From: Chloroflexota bacterium
GTDB taxonomy: Bacteria; Chloroflexota; Anaerolineae; Anaerolineales; Anaerolineaceae
NCBI GenBank assembly: GCA_004347695.1
Contig: SLTK01000007.1
Span: 412,823-476,822 of the forward strand
Length of the DNA stretch: 64,000 nucleotides
Direction of reading: 5' to 3'
Every line of letters starts with the position of its first letter. Positions within the stretch are counted from its first letter, which is position 1. The notes beneath the pieces were generated by a model. That model did not search any database. It was not told the DNA's origin and saw nothing but the letters and a program-made list of their open reading frames with translations. The position numbers and the translations under genes were made by a program. Shown here one piece after another: positions 37,574 to 46,543 of the stretch.

Positions 37574-39235
37574 GTGGCATTAACCAACGGACAAACGCGC
37601 GAAACACTCGCAAGTGACATGTGGCAAGCCTGCAAGATCCTGCGCCGCGACAACAACTGCGGCGGGGTGATGGAATATATTGAACACCTGGCCTGGCTGC
37701 TTTTCCTGCGCTTTTTGGATGCCCAGGAAGAGATCTGGCAAACCGAAGCGGCTTTGGAAGGTAAGGCCTATCAGCGTATTTTGGAAGGCGATCTGGCCTG
37801 GACGAACTGGGCGCGCAAAGATTGGCCGGCAGATGACCTGATCCAGTTTGTTCATACCCGCCTGATCCCAAGCCTGCAGAACCTGCACGGCGATCCCTTC
37901 CGCGAGACCATTTCCTCCATTTTTTCGGAGCGCGATGTGGTGGTGTGCGCTTCGGGATATAACCTCAAGGACGTACTTAAACTGGTGGATGAGATCGACT
38001 TCCTCAACCAGGATGACGTGTACACCGTCTCGCATGTCTACGAGACATTGCTCAAGCGCCTTGGTAATGAAAACAAAGTAGCCGGCGAGTTTTACACCCC
38101 TCGCCCGATCATTCGCTTTATGGTTGAAGTGATCGATCCGCAGTCGGGCGAGACGGTCTATGATCCGGCCTGCGGTTCAGGTGGTTTTTTGGCAGCCGCC
38201 TTTGACCACATTCGCAGTCACAATTCGAAACGTACTGTTGAGCAGGATGTTTTTTTACAGACGCGAACATTCTACGGCAATGAAAAAAAAGCTGTGCCAG
38301 CTTTGCTGGGGATGATGAACCTGGCGCTGCACGGTGTGACCGCCCCCAAGCTGCGCCGGCGCAACACGCTGGAAGAGCCGATGAAGACCACGCCAACGGA
38401 GCGCTTTGACGTGGTGCTGACCAACCCGCCCTTTGGCGGTACCGAAAACGAAGCTGTGCAGGATAACTTTCCGGTTAAATCCAACGCTACCAAGTTGCTC
38501 TTCATTGAGCACATCATGAAGAAGCTCAAATCCGTACCCGGCAAGCGTTGCGCCATAGTGGTGCCCGAAGGCACGTTGTTTGGCGGCGGGGCTTTTGCCA
38601 CTGTAAAGAAGGACCTGCTGGAACAGTTCAACTTATTTATGGTGGGCAGCCTACCGCCTGGCTCTTTTGCTCCGTACGCCGATGTGAAGACTGCATAGCT
38701 GTTCTTTGAGCGCCCAGGGCCGACCAAAGAGGTGTTGTATTACGAACTGCCCATTCCCGAAGGGTTGAAGAAATTCAGCAAGGGCAACCCAATTGGCGAT
38801 GAACATTTTGACGAGCTGCGCCAGGTCTGGCAGATCTGGAACCAGCACCGCCAGCACGGCGGAGAACGGCCATTTGGATTGGCAGCGGATCTGCGCGAGC
38901 AGTGGCGCGTGCATCGCCTGTGGGAAGCCTACCGCAATGACAAAACAGGAAAAGTGCCGAGGCCAGAAGCGAGCGCCGGGGATTCAGAAATGGCAATCAA
39001 GGCGCACCAGGCAGAAGGGCCAATACCAACGGATCAGGTGAATGTCTGGGTAGAAACGTATACCGATCTCTGCAAGAAGGCTTTCGATCTTTCTGCTTCG
39101 AACCCCCACCATTCACCTGAGCAAGATTTACCCAAACCATGGGAGTTGACTGCTAGTTTATTAGAACAGATAAGAGAATTGAATTCTATTATGGAGGAAT
39201 TACATCATTCCTTAAGTAATGGGGAGGAAGAATAA
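37574..39235 (+). pseudogene. hsdM: type I DNA methyltransferase subunit M, interrupted by one in-frame amber codon
   Basis: N6-adenine methyltransferase of a type I system. The HsdM N-terminal helical domain (residues 10-130) is followed by motif I DPACGSGGF and motif IV NPPFGG. A TAG at 38696-38698 stops the frame after YADVKTA, exactly inside the family's VKTNLLFFERP motif. The same frame resumes at once with LFFERPGPTKEV and runs to 39235 with no other defect. So a single nonsense change breaks an otherwise whole gene. GTG at 37574 follows GGGAG. It shares an operon with abiE and hsdS. Confidence 0.9.
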
Positions 39236-39238
39236 ACA

Positions 39239-39556
39239 ATGGAAAAATGGGTTCTTCCTGTTGGATGGGAATGGACAACAATACGAAAGGTTGTAAAAGA
39301 TGCTTCTACTCGTAATCCATCTCAATTGCCTAATCAGCAATTTTATTACATCGATATTTCTTCGATTGACAATGAAAAAGGCACTATTAAATCCGTTAAC
39401 CAAATTTTAGGGAAAGATGCTCCTAGTCGAGCTAGAAAGGTAGTAAGAAAGGATGATGTTCTTTTTGCTACTACTCGGCCGTATTTGAAAAAACGCCTCT
39501 TCCATAGCGGCGATCTTCGTGTTAGCACCTGGTTGCATATCCTCCTACGAATATAG
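39239..39556 (+). pseudogene. hsdS: type I specificity subunit (hsdS), 3'-truncated
   Basis: Starts like an HsdS target recognition domain (MEKWVLPVGWEWTTI, YYIDISSIDNEKGTI, DDVLFATTRPYLKK) and is cut after about 95 residues, where normal proteins run to about 400. The reading frame then meets unrelated sequence (an MBL-fold gene fragment). It starts 3 nt after the hsdM end. Without the second recognition domain the M/S complex cannot form. Confidence 0.88.
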
Positions 39557-40276
39557 AATGCACTACTTTTGGGAGGATCTTCACTAGGAAGGCTCAAAAA
39601 TGACCAACATTTTCCTACTGAAGCTGATAGTGAGACACAACTTGTAGAGGCTTTTTCCGCTACCGAAGGTTTGGCACTGGTTCATACTTCCGCCCAAAAT
39701 ATTGATCGTGTTGTTTCCATCTTGCGTGCTTGCAAACGGACTGGTAGAAAACTAATCATTGATCTTTACACTGCTGCCATTCTAGAAGCAACTGGTAATC
39801 TTCATATCCCTCAATCTAACTGGCCGGAGGTCGCGTTATTCATTCCCCAAGCTCAACGCATCCAGATTAAAGAAAACGCCTGGTTTGATCTTCTCAAACA
39901 CTATGCAAAAAACCGTATTTTCATTGAGAATTTGCATGAGATACAGAGCAAATCGACACTGCTTTTTCGCCCCCTGCATTGCCCTGACCTCGAGAGGGGT
40001 AATTGTTTGAAAGGAGCCACTTATATTTATTCTCAATGGGAAGGATATTGGGAGAGAGATTCCTACAATAAGCTAAAAGAATGGTTGGAGCGGTATGCTA
40101 TTCCTAAAATCAGTATTCACACTTCAGGTCATGCCAGTCCCGGAGATCTAAAGAAAATCGTGACGGCAATCAATCCGCGCAAGGTGGTTCCAATCCACAC
40201 TTTTTTCCCTGAACGATATGGCGAGTTATTTCAAAATGTGGAAGTGCATAATGACGGCGAGTGGTGGGAGGTATAA
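39557..40276 (+). pseudogene. MBL-fold (beta-CASP-like) hydrolase, N-terminus missing
   Basis: The frame from about 39557 encodes the C-terminal two thirds of a metallo-beta-lactamase-fold protein: LLLGGSSLGRLKNDQHFPTE, TEGLALVHTSAQNIDRV, RKLIIDLYTAAI, KISIHTSGHASPGDL and KVVPIHTFFPERY. The last two fit the beta-CASP/RNase J-type late His motifs. The HxHxDH metal site that should come first is absent because the gene is fused to the hsdS fragment at about 39550. It overlaps no other frame and the next gene starts right after the stop, which suggests both belonged to one operon. Confidence 0.82.
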
Positions 40277-41200
40277 ATGAGAAAGTTATCTGCACAATTT
40301 ATGAGCGATCTTGTTGATTCCAATGGTGTGCTTCAGCCGATCTTAACTCGAGTAAAAAAAGACCATACATTAATGCTGGCAATTCGAGAAAATTTCATCA
40401 ATATCTATTATCGTGGTGGAAATATTCTCAATCTTAAGGAGCACAACAAAGGTTTTTATCAAGCTTCATTTGATGATCAATATAATAAATCTGGGCTTCT
40501 CATTCCTGGCTCTCCAACTGTGATTAACAATCAGAACGATTCAAGAAGTTGGATCGATTCATTCCCAATCCGCAAGAATATTATGGACGAATACTTCTCA
40601 ACCTATGGCAAGGCAGAGAGAGAGTTTCAACAGTTGATTGCTCGTGAAAATAATAATTCGACCATTTCGAATGAAAGCGAATATTTCGTTTCGGATATCG
40701 AAGTTACTGAACCTTATGCTAGATTTGATATTATGGCCATCCGTTGGTTGGCCGCCCAGCGAAAAAACGGTAGTAACTGTAAAGTTGCCTTGATTGAGAT
40801 GAAATATGGTGATCGTGCGCTTAGGGGTAGTGCCGGCTTGCTTAAGCATCTCAAAGATATGGAAAAATTGGTCTCAAATAAAGATAGTTACGCTAAACTA
40901 TTGGAAACAATGGAAAGCCAGTTTAATCAACTTGATGAACTTGGATTGCTGAAGTTTAATAAAGGCACAAGTAATGCAAAGGTCAAATTGAATGCCGATG
41001 AAAAGCCCGAAGTGATTTTTATATTGGCCAACCACAATCCACGAAGTCCGAAGTTAAAAACGATACTCAGTGATCCTGAAATTGATAAATATGCGCAGTC
41101 ACAGCTATTTGACCTCAAATTTTATGTTGCTAGTTTTGCCGGTTACGGATTGCATGCAAAATGTATGATTCCATTAGTTGAATTTCGGAAGTTGTTATAG
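40277..41200 (+). CDS. putative PD-(D/E)XK-fold protein, partner of the MBL gene
   Basis: A 307-residue protein I cannot place in a named family. Residues 140-195 read ARFDIMAIRW...KVALIEMKYGDRAL, an Asp followed by E-x-K, consistent with a PD-(D/E)XK nuclease core. Then comes a basic helix GLLKHLKDMEKL. The last part is mixed alpha/beta ending FAGYGLHAKCMIPLVEFRKLL. Its ATG comes directly after the MBL stop. The pair may be a two-gene defence or RNA-processing module. AT-rich like its neighbours in the island. Confidence 0.6.
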   Translation: MRKLSAQFMSDLVDSNGVLQPILTRVKKDHTLMLAIRENFINIYYRGGNILNLKEHNKGFYQASFDDQYNKSGLLIPGSPTVINNQNDSRSWIDSFPIRKNIMDEYFSTYGKAEREFQQLIARENNNSTISNESEYFVSDIEVTEPYARFDIMAIRWLAAQRKNGSNCKVALIEMKYGDRALRGSAGLLKHLKDMEKLVSNKDSYAKLLETMESQFNQLDELGLLKFNKGTSNAKVKLNADEKPEVIFILANHNPRSPKLKTILSDPEIDKYAQSQLFDLKFYVASFAGYGLHAKCMIPLVEFRKLL

Positions 41201-41304
41201 AGTTCCATTCTTGTCCGTTTTGGCTAAAGAATGGTTGATAAAGCACTACACAATATAGAAAATAAAGATTTTGAAGGTTAAATTTCCACCCGAACTTCCT
41301 CCGC

Positions 41305-41345
41305 GCGGACCGAGTCGTGTATACTGGTATAAGTTCAGACCAGTC
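41305..41345 (+). repeat. DUF35 3'-end repeat, copy 1
   Basis: Encodes RGPSRVYWYKFRPVG followed by LGTAK and a stop, matching the tail of the DUF35 gene at 31581. Upstream there is no DUF35 sequence. No clear terminator follows this copy. Confidence 0.75.
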
Positions 41346-41526
41346 GGACTTGGCACCGCCAAATAGGGAAAATTACAAAAAAAACGGATGTGTTGCCCCA
41401 TATTGGGGGTGATATTCTCGTCAACCATTCGGATAGATATGTATTCCACACAATCGGCCTGATCCGGCCCGGGTATGGTTGTATTTAATAATCCGTGTCC
41501 ATCTCTTAGTGTTATTTTGCGGCACA

Positions 41527-41796
41527 ATTGATGGCTTGCATCGGATTGCGTCGTCGCCAGTTGAATCCACTTTGAGCAGGAATGTTTGGAAACAGATGCC
41601 ATATTCTTGCCAACAACTCAGCGTCTCGGGCTTCCACACGCCTATCGTGACACGCTCCAATCAGGTTCATGGCGATCAACTCGCTATCGGTGCATTCCGG
41701 TTTAGGCCCAAGTCATTTGCAGAAAGGAACCATCGTCTTTCAGATATTGTTCATGACAACAAATACTCAGGTGCACAAATCTTCAAAGTTTGATAC
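41527..41796 (-). pseudogene. IS982-family transposase remnant
   Basis: Read on the minus strand, about 90 codons resemble the IS982 transposase N-terminus: FEDLCT, NNI, then LGPKPECTDSELIAMNLIG, AELLARIWHLFPNIPAQS and FNWRRRNPMQAIN. Three in-frame TGA codons interrupt the first 35 codons, and the catalytic part is gone. It lies between DUF35-tail copies 1 and 2. From 41350 to 41526 nothing else is recognisable. Confidence 0.7.
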
Positions 41797-41937
41797 CATC
41801 AAGGTATTTCCCCTATGGCAAACTTAAGTTGTGTGCCCAATTTTTGCCATAGTGGAGGATTTCCCATCACTTACTTGTAACTAGCATAAAACCCTACCAG
41901 TTTTTGCCAGTCGAAGAACCCCTAAGGATTTCTTTCT

Positions 41938-42684
41938 ATGAATGATGAATCTTCTCAATCAGAAGCCATGTTGCGTGCCAAATTATTAATGCCAAATTAT
42001 GTTGGAATTACTCAGTTGCCAGATGTATTGAGGCATATTGACGATGCAATAACTACAATCGATGGCCTTTATACTCATTTAGCCCTAATCGTAACAGGAG
42101 ATATTCAAGGAGCACTTTCATATGAAGAAGACGCACGATCCTATTTGAAAGAGTATTACTATACAGCAATCCATGCAGTTTCGCACAAACAGATCAGGGA
42201 TGACCAATTTATACATACATTTGACCAATATCCTTTCGCTTCGTTAGCAAACCCTCTCCTCGAATTTAACAGGAAATCTTTAGGTAAATGCCCGGTTTCT
42301 CCCCAACCGCTTACTTTAGTGGCAATAAGCATGGGCTCAATAAATATAGATTTGTTGGGAGTGGGAAAAATATTAGAATTTATTGAGCATGCCGCAAAAC
42401 AAACTCGATGGGAAGCGCGTCATGAAAAAGAAATGGCATTGCAAACTAGCCGACTCGCATCACTAGAGGAACAATTGCTAGAACAAAAGATAATTGAAGC
42501 GCATTTAACTAATGAAGAAAAAAGATTATCCAATGTAAGTAAGAGGATAGAACTTTTCGGCATTATTCAAAACCTCGATTTGCCTTTGAAGCAAAAGCGA
42601 AAACTGGTTAAATCCATTGTTGATAAAGTTGACTTGGTTGATGTTATGGCTGACATCAAGATAATAAAAAATAACCATCAATAA
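41938..42684 (+). CDS. unknown protein with C-terminal coiled coil
   Basis: A 248-residue acidic protein. Residues 1-115 are mostly helical; the middle has VAISMGSINIDLLGVGKILEFIEHA, a Gly-containing amphipathic or membrane-active segment seen in some prokaryotic proteins of unknown role; residues 150-215 form a Glu/Lys-rich coiled coil. No signal peptide or catalytic motif. AT-rich, unlike the core genes. It is the only gene between DUF35-tail copies 1 and 2. Effector or antiphage roles are possible but unproven. Confidence 0.6.
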   Translation: MNDESSQSEAMLRAKLLMPNYVGITQLPDVLRHIDDAITTIDGLYTHLALIVTGDIQGALSYEEDARSYLKEYYYTAIHAVSHKQIRDDQFIHTFDQYPFASLANPLLEFNRKSLGKCPVSPQPLTLVAISMGSINIDLLGVGKILEFIEHAAKQTRWEARHEKEMALQTSRLASLEEQLLEQKIIEAHLTNEEKRLSNVSKRIELFGIIQNLDLPLKQKRKLVKSIVDKVDLVDVMADIKIIKNNHQ

Positions 42685-42861
42685 GCTGATAATCATACCA
42701 ACCACAACTATTGCCTGGCGTGTTTCGGCAATAACCGTTTCGGAACATCGGTGTGAGAACCAGACATCCGGTATCTTGAAAGCTTTGCCAGTTGATCTCT
42801 GCAAAAGTGACAATGGCATTTGCATCCGCTGCAGTTAGAATACTGCCTTTATCTCCTCGCT

Positions 42862-42902
42862 GCGGACCGAGTCGCATGTACAGGTACAAATTTAGGCCGG
42901 TG
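42862..42902 (+). repeat. DUF35 3'-end repeat, copy 2
   Basis: Encodes CGPSRMYRYKFRPVM, then R and a stop. It is followed by the terminator at 42933-42965. The 170 bp before it hold no recognisable gene. Confidence 0.78.
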
Positions 42903-42932
42903 ATGAGGTAAGAAACATAAAGAAGATGAGAC

Positions 42933-42965
42933 GCCCTCCCGCTTATGCGTGGAGGGCGCTTTTTT
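42933..42965 (+). terminator. intrinsic terminator after tail copy 2
   Basis: GCCCTCCCGC pairs with GCGTGGAGGGC, followed by six Ts. Confidence 0.88.
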
Positions 42966-43049
42966 GTTGCCGGGAATTGGGGCAGTGTATATAATGAATT
43001 GGGTGGGGTTTCTTAAGGAAAAGTAAAGTAAGAGTTCTTCAAGAAAGCA

Positions 43050-43092
43050 AAATCCACGCCCGCCCGCCAGCAGGTAACGCAAACCGTTGGGC
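43050..43092 (+). repeat. attC-like site c, right half
   Basis: CCGCCAGCAGGTAACGCAAA followed by CCGTTGGGC. The final GTTGGGC (43086-43092) fits the R' core GTTRRRY exactly. The left half is not visible in the upstream 100 bp, as expected if recombination or decay removed it. Confidence 0.55.
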
Positions 43093-43164
43093 CGCTGCGC
43101 ACAGGCGATATTATTCATTGCCGATTTTCAGAGATACCACTTCAAATCACAAAGAGTAGATACT

Positions 43165-44157
43165 ATGACCATGTTCATCACAGGTGGAACAAGTTCGATT
43201 GGGCGCGTTTTGGTAAGGGAATTATCCGCAAAAGGGGTTCCGACACGCGTGATGGTCCGTGAGAACTCAAATCGATCTTTACTCGAATTTCCGGGTGTCA
43301 CATTTGTGGATGGGGATGTAACCGATACAGAAGCCGTACTGAAAGGAATGGAAGGGTGTCAATTCGTCACCCACTTGGCCGCAATCGTTGGTCATAACGT
43401 TTCAGAGGCAGAATGGTGGCGTGTTAACCGAGATGGCAGTAGAAATGTTCTTCAGGCGGCACATAACCTTCATGTAGACAGCCTGGTACAAGTTAGTTCG
43501 CTCTCCGTCTTAGGTTTCACCCAACCTGGAGAGACCGCAGATGAAACTCGGCCAATCGATACTAGTAAATATGTAAATCTCTATCAAAAGACAAAACACG
43601 CGGCGGATGAAATTGCTCAAGATTATGCGGCTAAAGGTTTGGCGGTCAAGGTTGTTTACCCGGCATTTGGATATGGATGTTCACAAGCGACAAGCCATCC
43701 GAGTCTACAAGACCAAACGCTCCTGCGTATGGCAGCGGGTAAGCCGGTAGCAATTATGGGGAGTGGCAAGAACCGACTTTGTTTATCATATTATAAAGAC
43801 ACCGTAGCTGGCATCCTTTTGGCCCACGAGAAAGGGAAAGCTGGTGAAGGTTATATCTTGGGGAATGACAATCTGACGTTCAAAGAAATCTGGGATGTGG
43901 TAGCCGATGTGCTTGGCAAAGAACCGCCACGAAGGCGTATTCCTTTATCTGTTTTGAAGCTGATCTCGTCTGCAAGTCGTGTATTTACTGGAAAATCTAT
44001 CTTTCCATCAGACTTCTTTGAAATGATCGGTTTTGACTGGTGTTTTAGCAATCGGAAAGCGAAAGAGCTATTAGGCTGGCAACCGCAATCATTTCATCAG
44101 GGATTAAGGGAAACCTGGAAGGAATATAAAGAACAAGGATGGAGTACAGGTGATTGA
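43165..44157 (+). CDS. NAD-dependent epimerase/dehydratase-family (extended SDR) protein
   Basis: A 330-residue Rossmann enzyme. Dinucleotide loop GGTSSIGRVLV; VDGDVTD; THLAAIVGHN; the active-site Ser region VSSLSVLG; catalytic YQKTK. The C-terminal substrate part includes GLRETWKEYKEQGW. The sequence resembles 3-beta-HSD-like / sterol or sugar epimerases, but the substrate is open. ATG 43165 follows CAAAGAG. A cassette-type R' site stands just upstream and a full attC-like site follows 14 nt after the stop, so it looks like a cassette gene. Confidence 0.88.
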   Translation: MTMFITGGTSSIGRVLVRELSAKGVPTRVMVRENSNRSLLEFPGVTFVDGDVTDTEAVLKGMEGCQFVTHLAAIVGHNVSEAEWWRVNRDGSRNVLQAAHNLHVDSLVQVSSLSVLGFTQPGETADETRPIDTSKYVNLYQKTKHAADEIAQDYAAKGLAVKVVYPAFGYGCSQATSHPSLQDQTLLRMAAGKPVAIMGSGKNRLCLSYYKDTVAGILLAHEKGKAGEGYILGNDNLTFKEIWDVVADVLGKEPPRRRIPLSVLKLISSASRVFTGKSIFPSDFFEMIGFDWCFSNRKAKELLGWQPQSFHQGLRETWKEYKEQGWSTGD

Positions 44158-44171
44158 GTATTCCATAACAC

Positions 44172-44303
44172 GGCCCAACACCGCGTGCACCTGACGCTGG
44201 GGAGTCTGGTATCATCTTAGGCAGTTTTCTACCCCTTATAACTTTTCCAATCGGACGGCGTTCCGCCGCCCGCCCCAGCGCGGGTAACGCTCACCCGCTA
44301 GCC
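44172..44303 (+). repeat. attC-like site b
   Basis: Begins with GCCCAAC (44173-44179), a perfect R'' core, then ACCGCGTGCACCTGACGC, and ends GGGTAACGCTCACCCGCTAG. The right core is degenerate in the same manner as site a, which precedes the duplicate of the next gene. Confidence 0.68.
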
Positions 44304-44320
44304 TGCTTCAGGAGGATGAA

Positions 44321-44881
<561 letters not shown>

Positions 44882-44982
44882 CCATCTGAAGGCTATGCTC
44901 TTCCAAGTCGCCTTTCCTGATCTATAGGGCCGCCGGCGGTCGCCTGGCCGTGTTGCACTTAGTAAGTGTATTTGCAAAGCGG

Positions 44983-45039
44983 GTCAACACGCGCATGCAG
45001 CGGACGCCTTCGGCGCCGTGGATGCGCAGATCGTTAGAC
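44983..45039 (+). repeat. attC site d, compact and well folded
   Basis: The left arm starts GTCAACACGCGCATGCAGCG and the right arm ends GCGCAGATCGTTAGAC, with a TTCG loop between. The two arms pair over GTC/GAC, AAC/GTT, GCGCAT/ATGCGC, CA/TG, CGG/CCG and GCC/GGC with unpaired bases on one side, as in integron attC. R' GTTAGAC fits GTTRRRY. It ends the cassette carrying the gene at 44321. Confidence 0.8.
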
Positions 45040-45059
45040 AATAATATTATTCTCCCCTT

Positions 45060-45166
45060 GTGGATCGAGTCGGATGTACGGGTAGGCACAGCCCTCCCGT
45101 TGGTCGTGTACAGCACTCGCGATGCTTGTGCACAGCACTCCCGTTGGTCGTAAGTTCAGGCCGGTG
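45060..45166 (+). repeat. DUF35 3'-end repeat, copy 3, split by a 66-bp insert
   Basis: The left half (45060-45084, ...GAGTCGGATGTACGGGTA) and right half (45151-45166, TAAGTTCAGGCCGGTG) together match the other copies. Between them are 66 bp holding two near-copies of CACAGCACTCCCGTTGGTCG. Rejoined, they would code for SSRMYG.YKFRPV, then FAWTG and a stop. A terminator follows at 45202. Confidence 0.72.
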
Positions 45167-45201
45167 TTTGCCTGGACAGGTTAGCAAAAAACGATCCTTA
45201 A

Positions 45202-45231
45202 TCCCTGGCAATAAAAATGCCTGGGATTTTT
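45202..45231 (+). terminator. intrinsic terminator after tail copy 3
   Basis: TCCCTGGCA / TGCCTGGGA with one mismatch and a 7-nt loop, then five Ts. Confidence 0.78.
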
Positions 45232-45242
45232 GATATAATTCG

Positions 45243-45272
45243 GTTACCATATTGGTAACATCGTGGTATAAT
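45243..45272 (+). promoter_or_regulatory. higBA promoter and operator
   Basis: GTTACCA-TAT-TGGTAAC (45243-45259) is a perfect inverted repeat covering the -35 box (TTACCA, 45244-45249). TATAAT lies at 45267-45272 after a 17-nt spacer. The predicted start falls on the higB ATG at 45279. HigA-type antitoxins bind such palindromes. Confidence 0.82.
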
Positions 45273-45278
45273 CTTCTC

Positions 45279-45572
45279 ATGAGGGTCATCAGCCGACGCA
45301 TTCTTCGCGAATTCTGGGAAAAGCACCCAGACGCAAGTGTTCCCTTACAAACCTGGTTTCATGATGTGGAGCGCACGACCTGGAACACACCTGCTGATGT
45401 CAAAACAGTCTATAAGAATGCCAGCTTGCTAGCCAATAACAGGGTCGTATTCAATATCAAAGGAAATCATTACCGGTTGGTGGTGGTGGTCGTTTATAAA
45501 CATGGCGTGGTTCACATACGATTTGTAGGAACGCACGAAGAGTATGACCGGATTGATGTGGCCACGATATAA
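45279..45572 (+). CDS. higB: HigB-family mRNA interferase toxin
   Basis: A 97-residue RelE/HigB-fold toxin: MRVISRRILREFWEKHPDA, ADVKTVYKNASLLANNRVVFNI in pieces, and a C-terminal strand VVHIRFVGTHEEYDRID with the typical HEEYD motif. Such toxins cut mRNA in translating ribosomes. The start ATG at 45279 has no ribosome site, in line with a leaderless message. It precedes its antitoxin gene by 12 nt, the usual HigBA order. Confidence 0.92.
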   Translation: MRVISRRILREFWEKHPDASVPLQTWFHDVERTTWNTPADVKTVYKNASLLANNRVVFNIKGNHYRLVVVVVYKHGVVHIRFVGTHEEYDRIDVATI

Positions 45573-45584
45573 GGAGTGTTAAAA

Positions 45585-45998
45585 ATGGAAATCAAACCTA
45601 TTCGCAGCGAAGCCGACTATCAAACGGCATTGAAAGAAATCGAGATACTGATAGAATCTCAGCCTGGCACCCACGAAGGCGACCGGATGGATGTGTTGGT
45701 GACTCTGGTTGAGGCATATGAAGCAAAACACTTTCCGATCCCTGAGCCTGATGATCCGGTAGAGGTGTTGGAATATTACATGGAAAGCCGCGGACTGAGC
45801 CGTTCCGATTTGATTGCATACCTGGGCAGCAAGGAACGCGTTTCAGAAGTGCTAAACCGCAAACGCGGGCTCTCTCTTCAGATGGTCCAGCGGCTACATG
45901 CTGGCCTCGGCATCCCCGCGGATCTCTTGATTGCCAAACAGGGCCATAAAGCTACGTCTATCGTCAAATCGCGGACCAAGTCGCAAGTACGAGTATAA
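45585..45998 (+). CDS. higA: HigA-family antitoxin
   Basis: A 137-residue antitoxin with an N-terminal toxin-binding part (IKPIRSEADYQTALKEIE) and a C-terminal XRE-type helix-turn-helix (LSRSDLIAYLGSKERVSEVLNR). AAGGAG is 8 nt before the ATG. The last 11 residues or so (SRTKSQVRV) are read, out of frame, from DUF35-tail copy 4, so its natural C-terminus was changed by the junction. The DNA-binding domain is complete and should repress at 45243-45259. Confidence 0.9.
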   Translation: MEIKPIRSEADYQTALKEIEILIESQPGTHEGDRMDVLVTLVEAYEAKHFPIPEPDDPVEVLEYYMESRGLSRSDLIAYLGSKERVSEVLNRKRGLSLQMVQRLHAGLGIPADLLIAKQGHKATSIVKSRTKSQVRV

Positions 45999-46010
45999 GT
46001 TCCGCCCACG
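45971..46010 (+). repeat. DUF35 3'-end repeat, copy 4
   Basis: In the DUF35 frame it encodes RGPSRKYEYKFRPRF and a stop. It overlaps the 3' end of higA in another frame. A strong terminator follows at 46038-46072. Confidence 0.76.
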
Positions 46011-46037
46011 ATTTTAAGTTTTGAATAAAAGGAATTC

Positions 46038-46072
46038 AAAAAGCACTCGCCGGAAATGGCGAGTGCTTTTTT
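46038..46072 (+). terminator. intrinsic terminator after higA and tail copy 4
   Basis: AAAAAGCACTCGCC pairs with GGCGAGTGCTTTTTT across a 6-nt loop. Confidence 0.93.
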
Positions 46073-46168
46073 AGTTTACGATGACATTAGAGTGTTTCAA
46101 GAGATTGTATAATTTGTGGTACGGTAGATCAAGCTTTCTCGATCGGGTATCAACCAAGGAGACTGCTA

Positions 46169-46543
46169 ATGTCCGATAATGTGTCCTATGAATTATTGAA
46201 GGGATTCCTGGAAGCGTTCAATCGCCATGATCTGGATTCCATTATGGATTATTTTGCAGAGGATTGCGTCTTCTACATGCCGAGAGGCGCAAGGCCGCGT
46301 GGCGATCGGTTCGTCGGGAAGGATGAGGTTCGGGCAGGCCTGGCAAAGCGATTTGAGGGAATTCCGGATGTGCATTATGGAGACGACCAGCACTGGCTCT
46401 GTGGCAATTTCGGAGTCTCTGAATGGACACTTACCGGCACTTCTTTGGCAGGCCAACAAATAGAAGTTCGGGGCGTTGACCTGTTGGAGTTCGATCACGG
46501 TAAAATCACCCGCAAGGACTCTTTTTGGAAAATAATAGAATGA
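46169..46543 (+). CDS. SnoaL/NTF2-like polyketide-cyclase-fold protein
   Basis: A 124-residue protein of the nuclear-transport-factor-2 fold: LLKGFLEAFNRHDLDSIMDYFAEDC at the N-terminus in pieces, GRDEV-like helix (VGKDEVRAGLAKRF) and a sheet ending GVDLLEFDHGKITRKDSFWK. Members bind small hydrophobic ligands or act as isomerases. AAGGAG precedes the ATG. Its stop overlaps the ATG of the following RibD_C gene (ATGA), so both are translated together. Confidence 0.87.
   Translation: MSDNVSYELLKGFLEAFNRHDLDSIMDYFAEDCVFYMPRGARPRGDRFVGKDEVRAGLAKRFEGIPDVHYGDDQHWLCGNFGVSEWTLTGTSLAGQQIEVRGVDLLEFDHGKITRKDSFWKIIE

Noticed and set aside
41246..41345. Minus-strand coding reading (GLNLYxYxRLGP) of the tail repeats
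   Set aside because: The plus-strand reading matches the intact DUF35 C-terminus and meets a stop soon after FRP in all five copies; the minus reading has no known protein and has a stop in copy 0.
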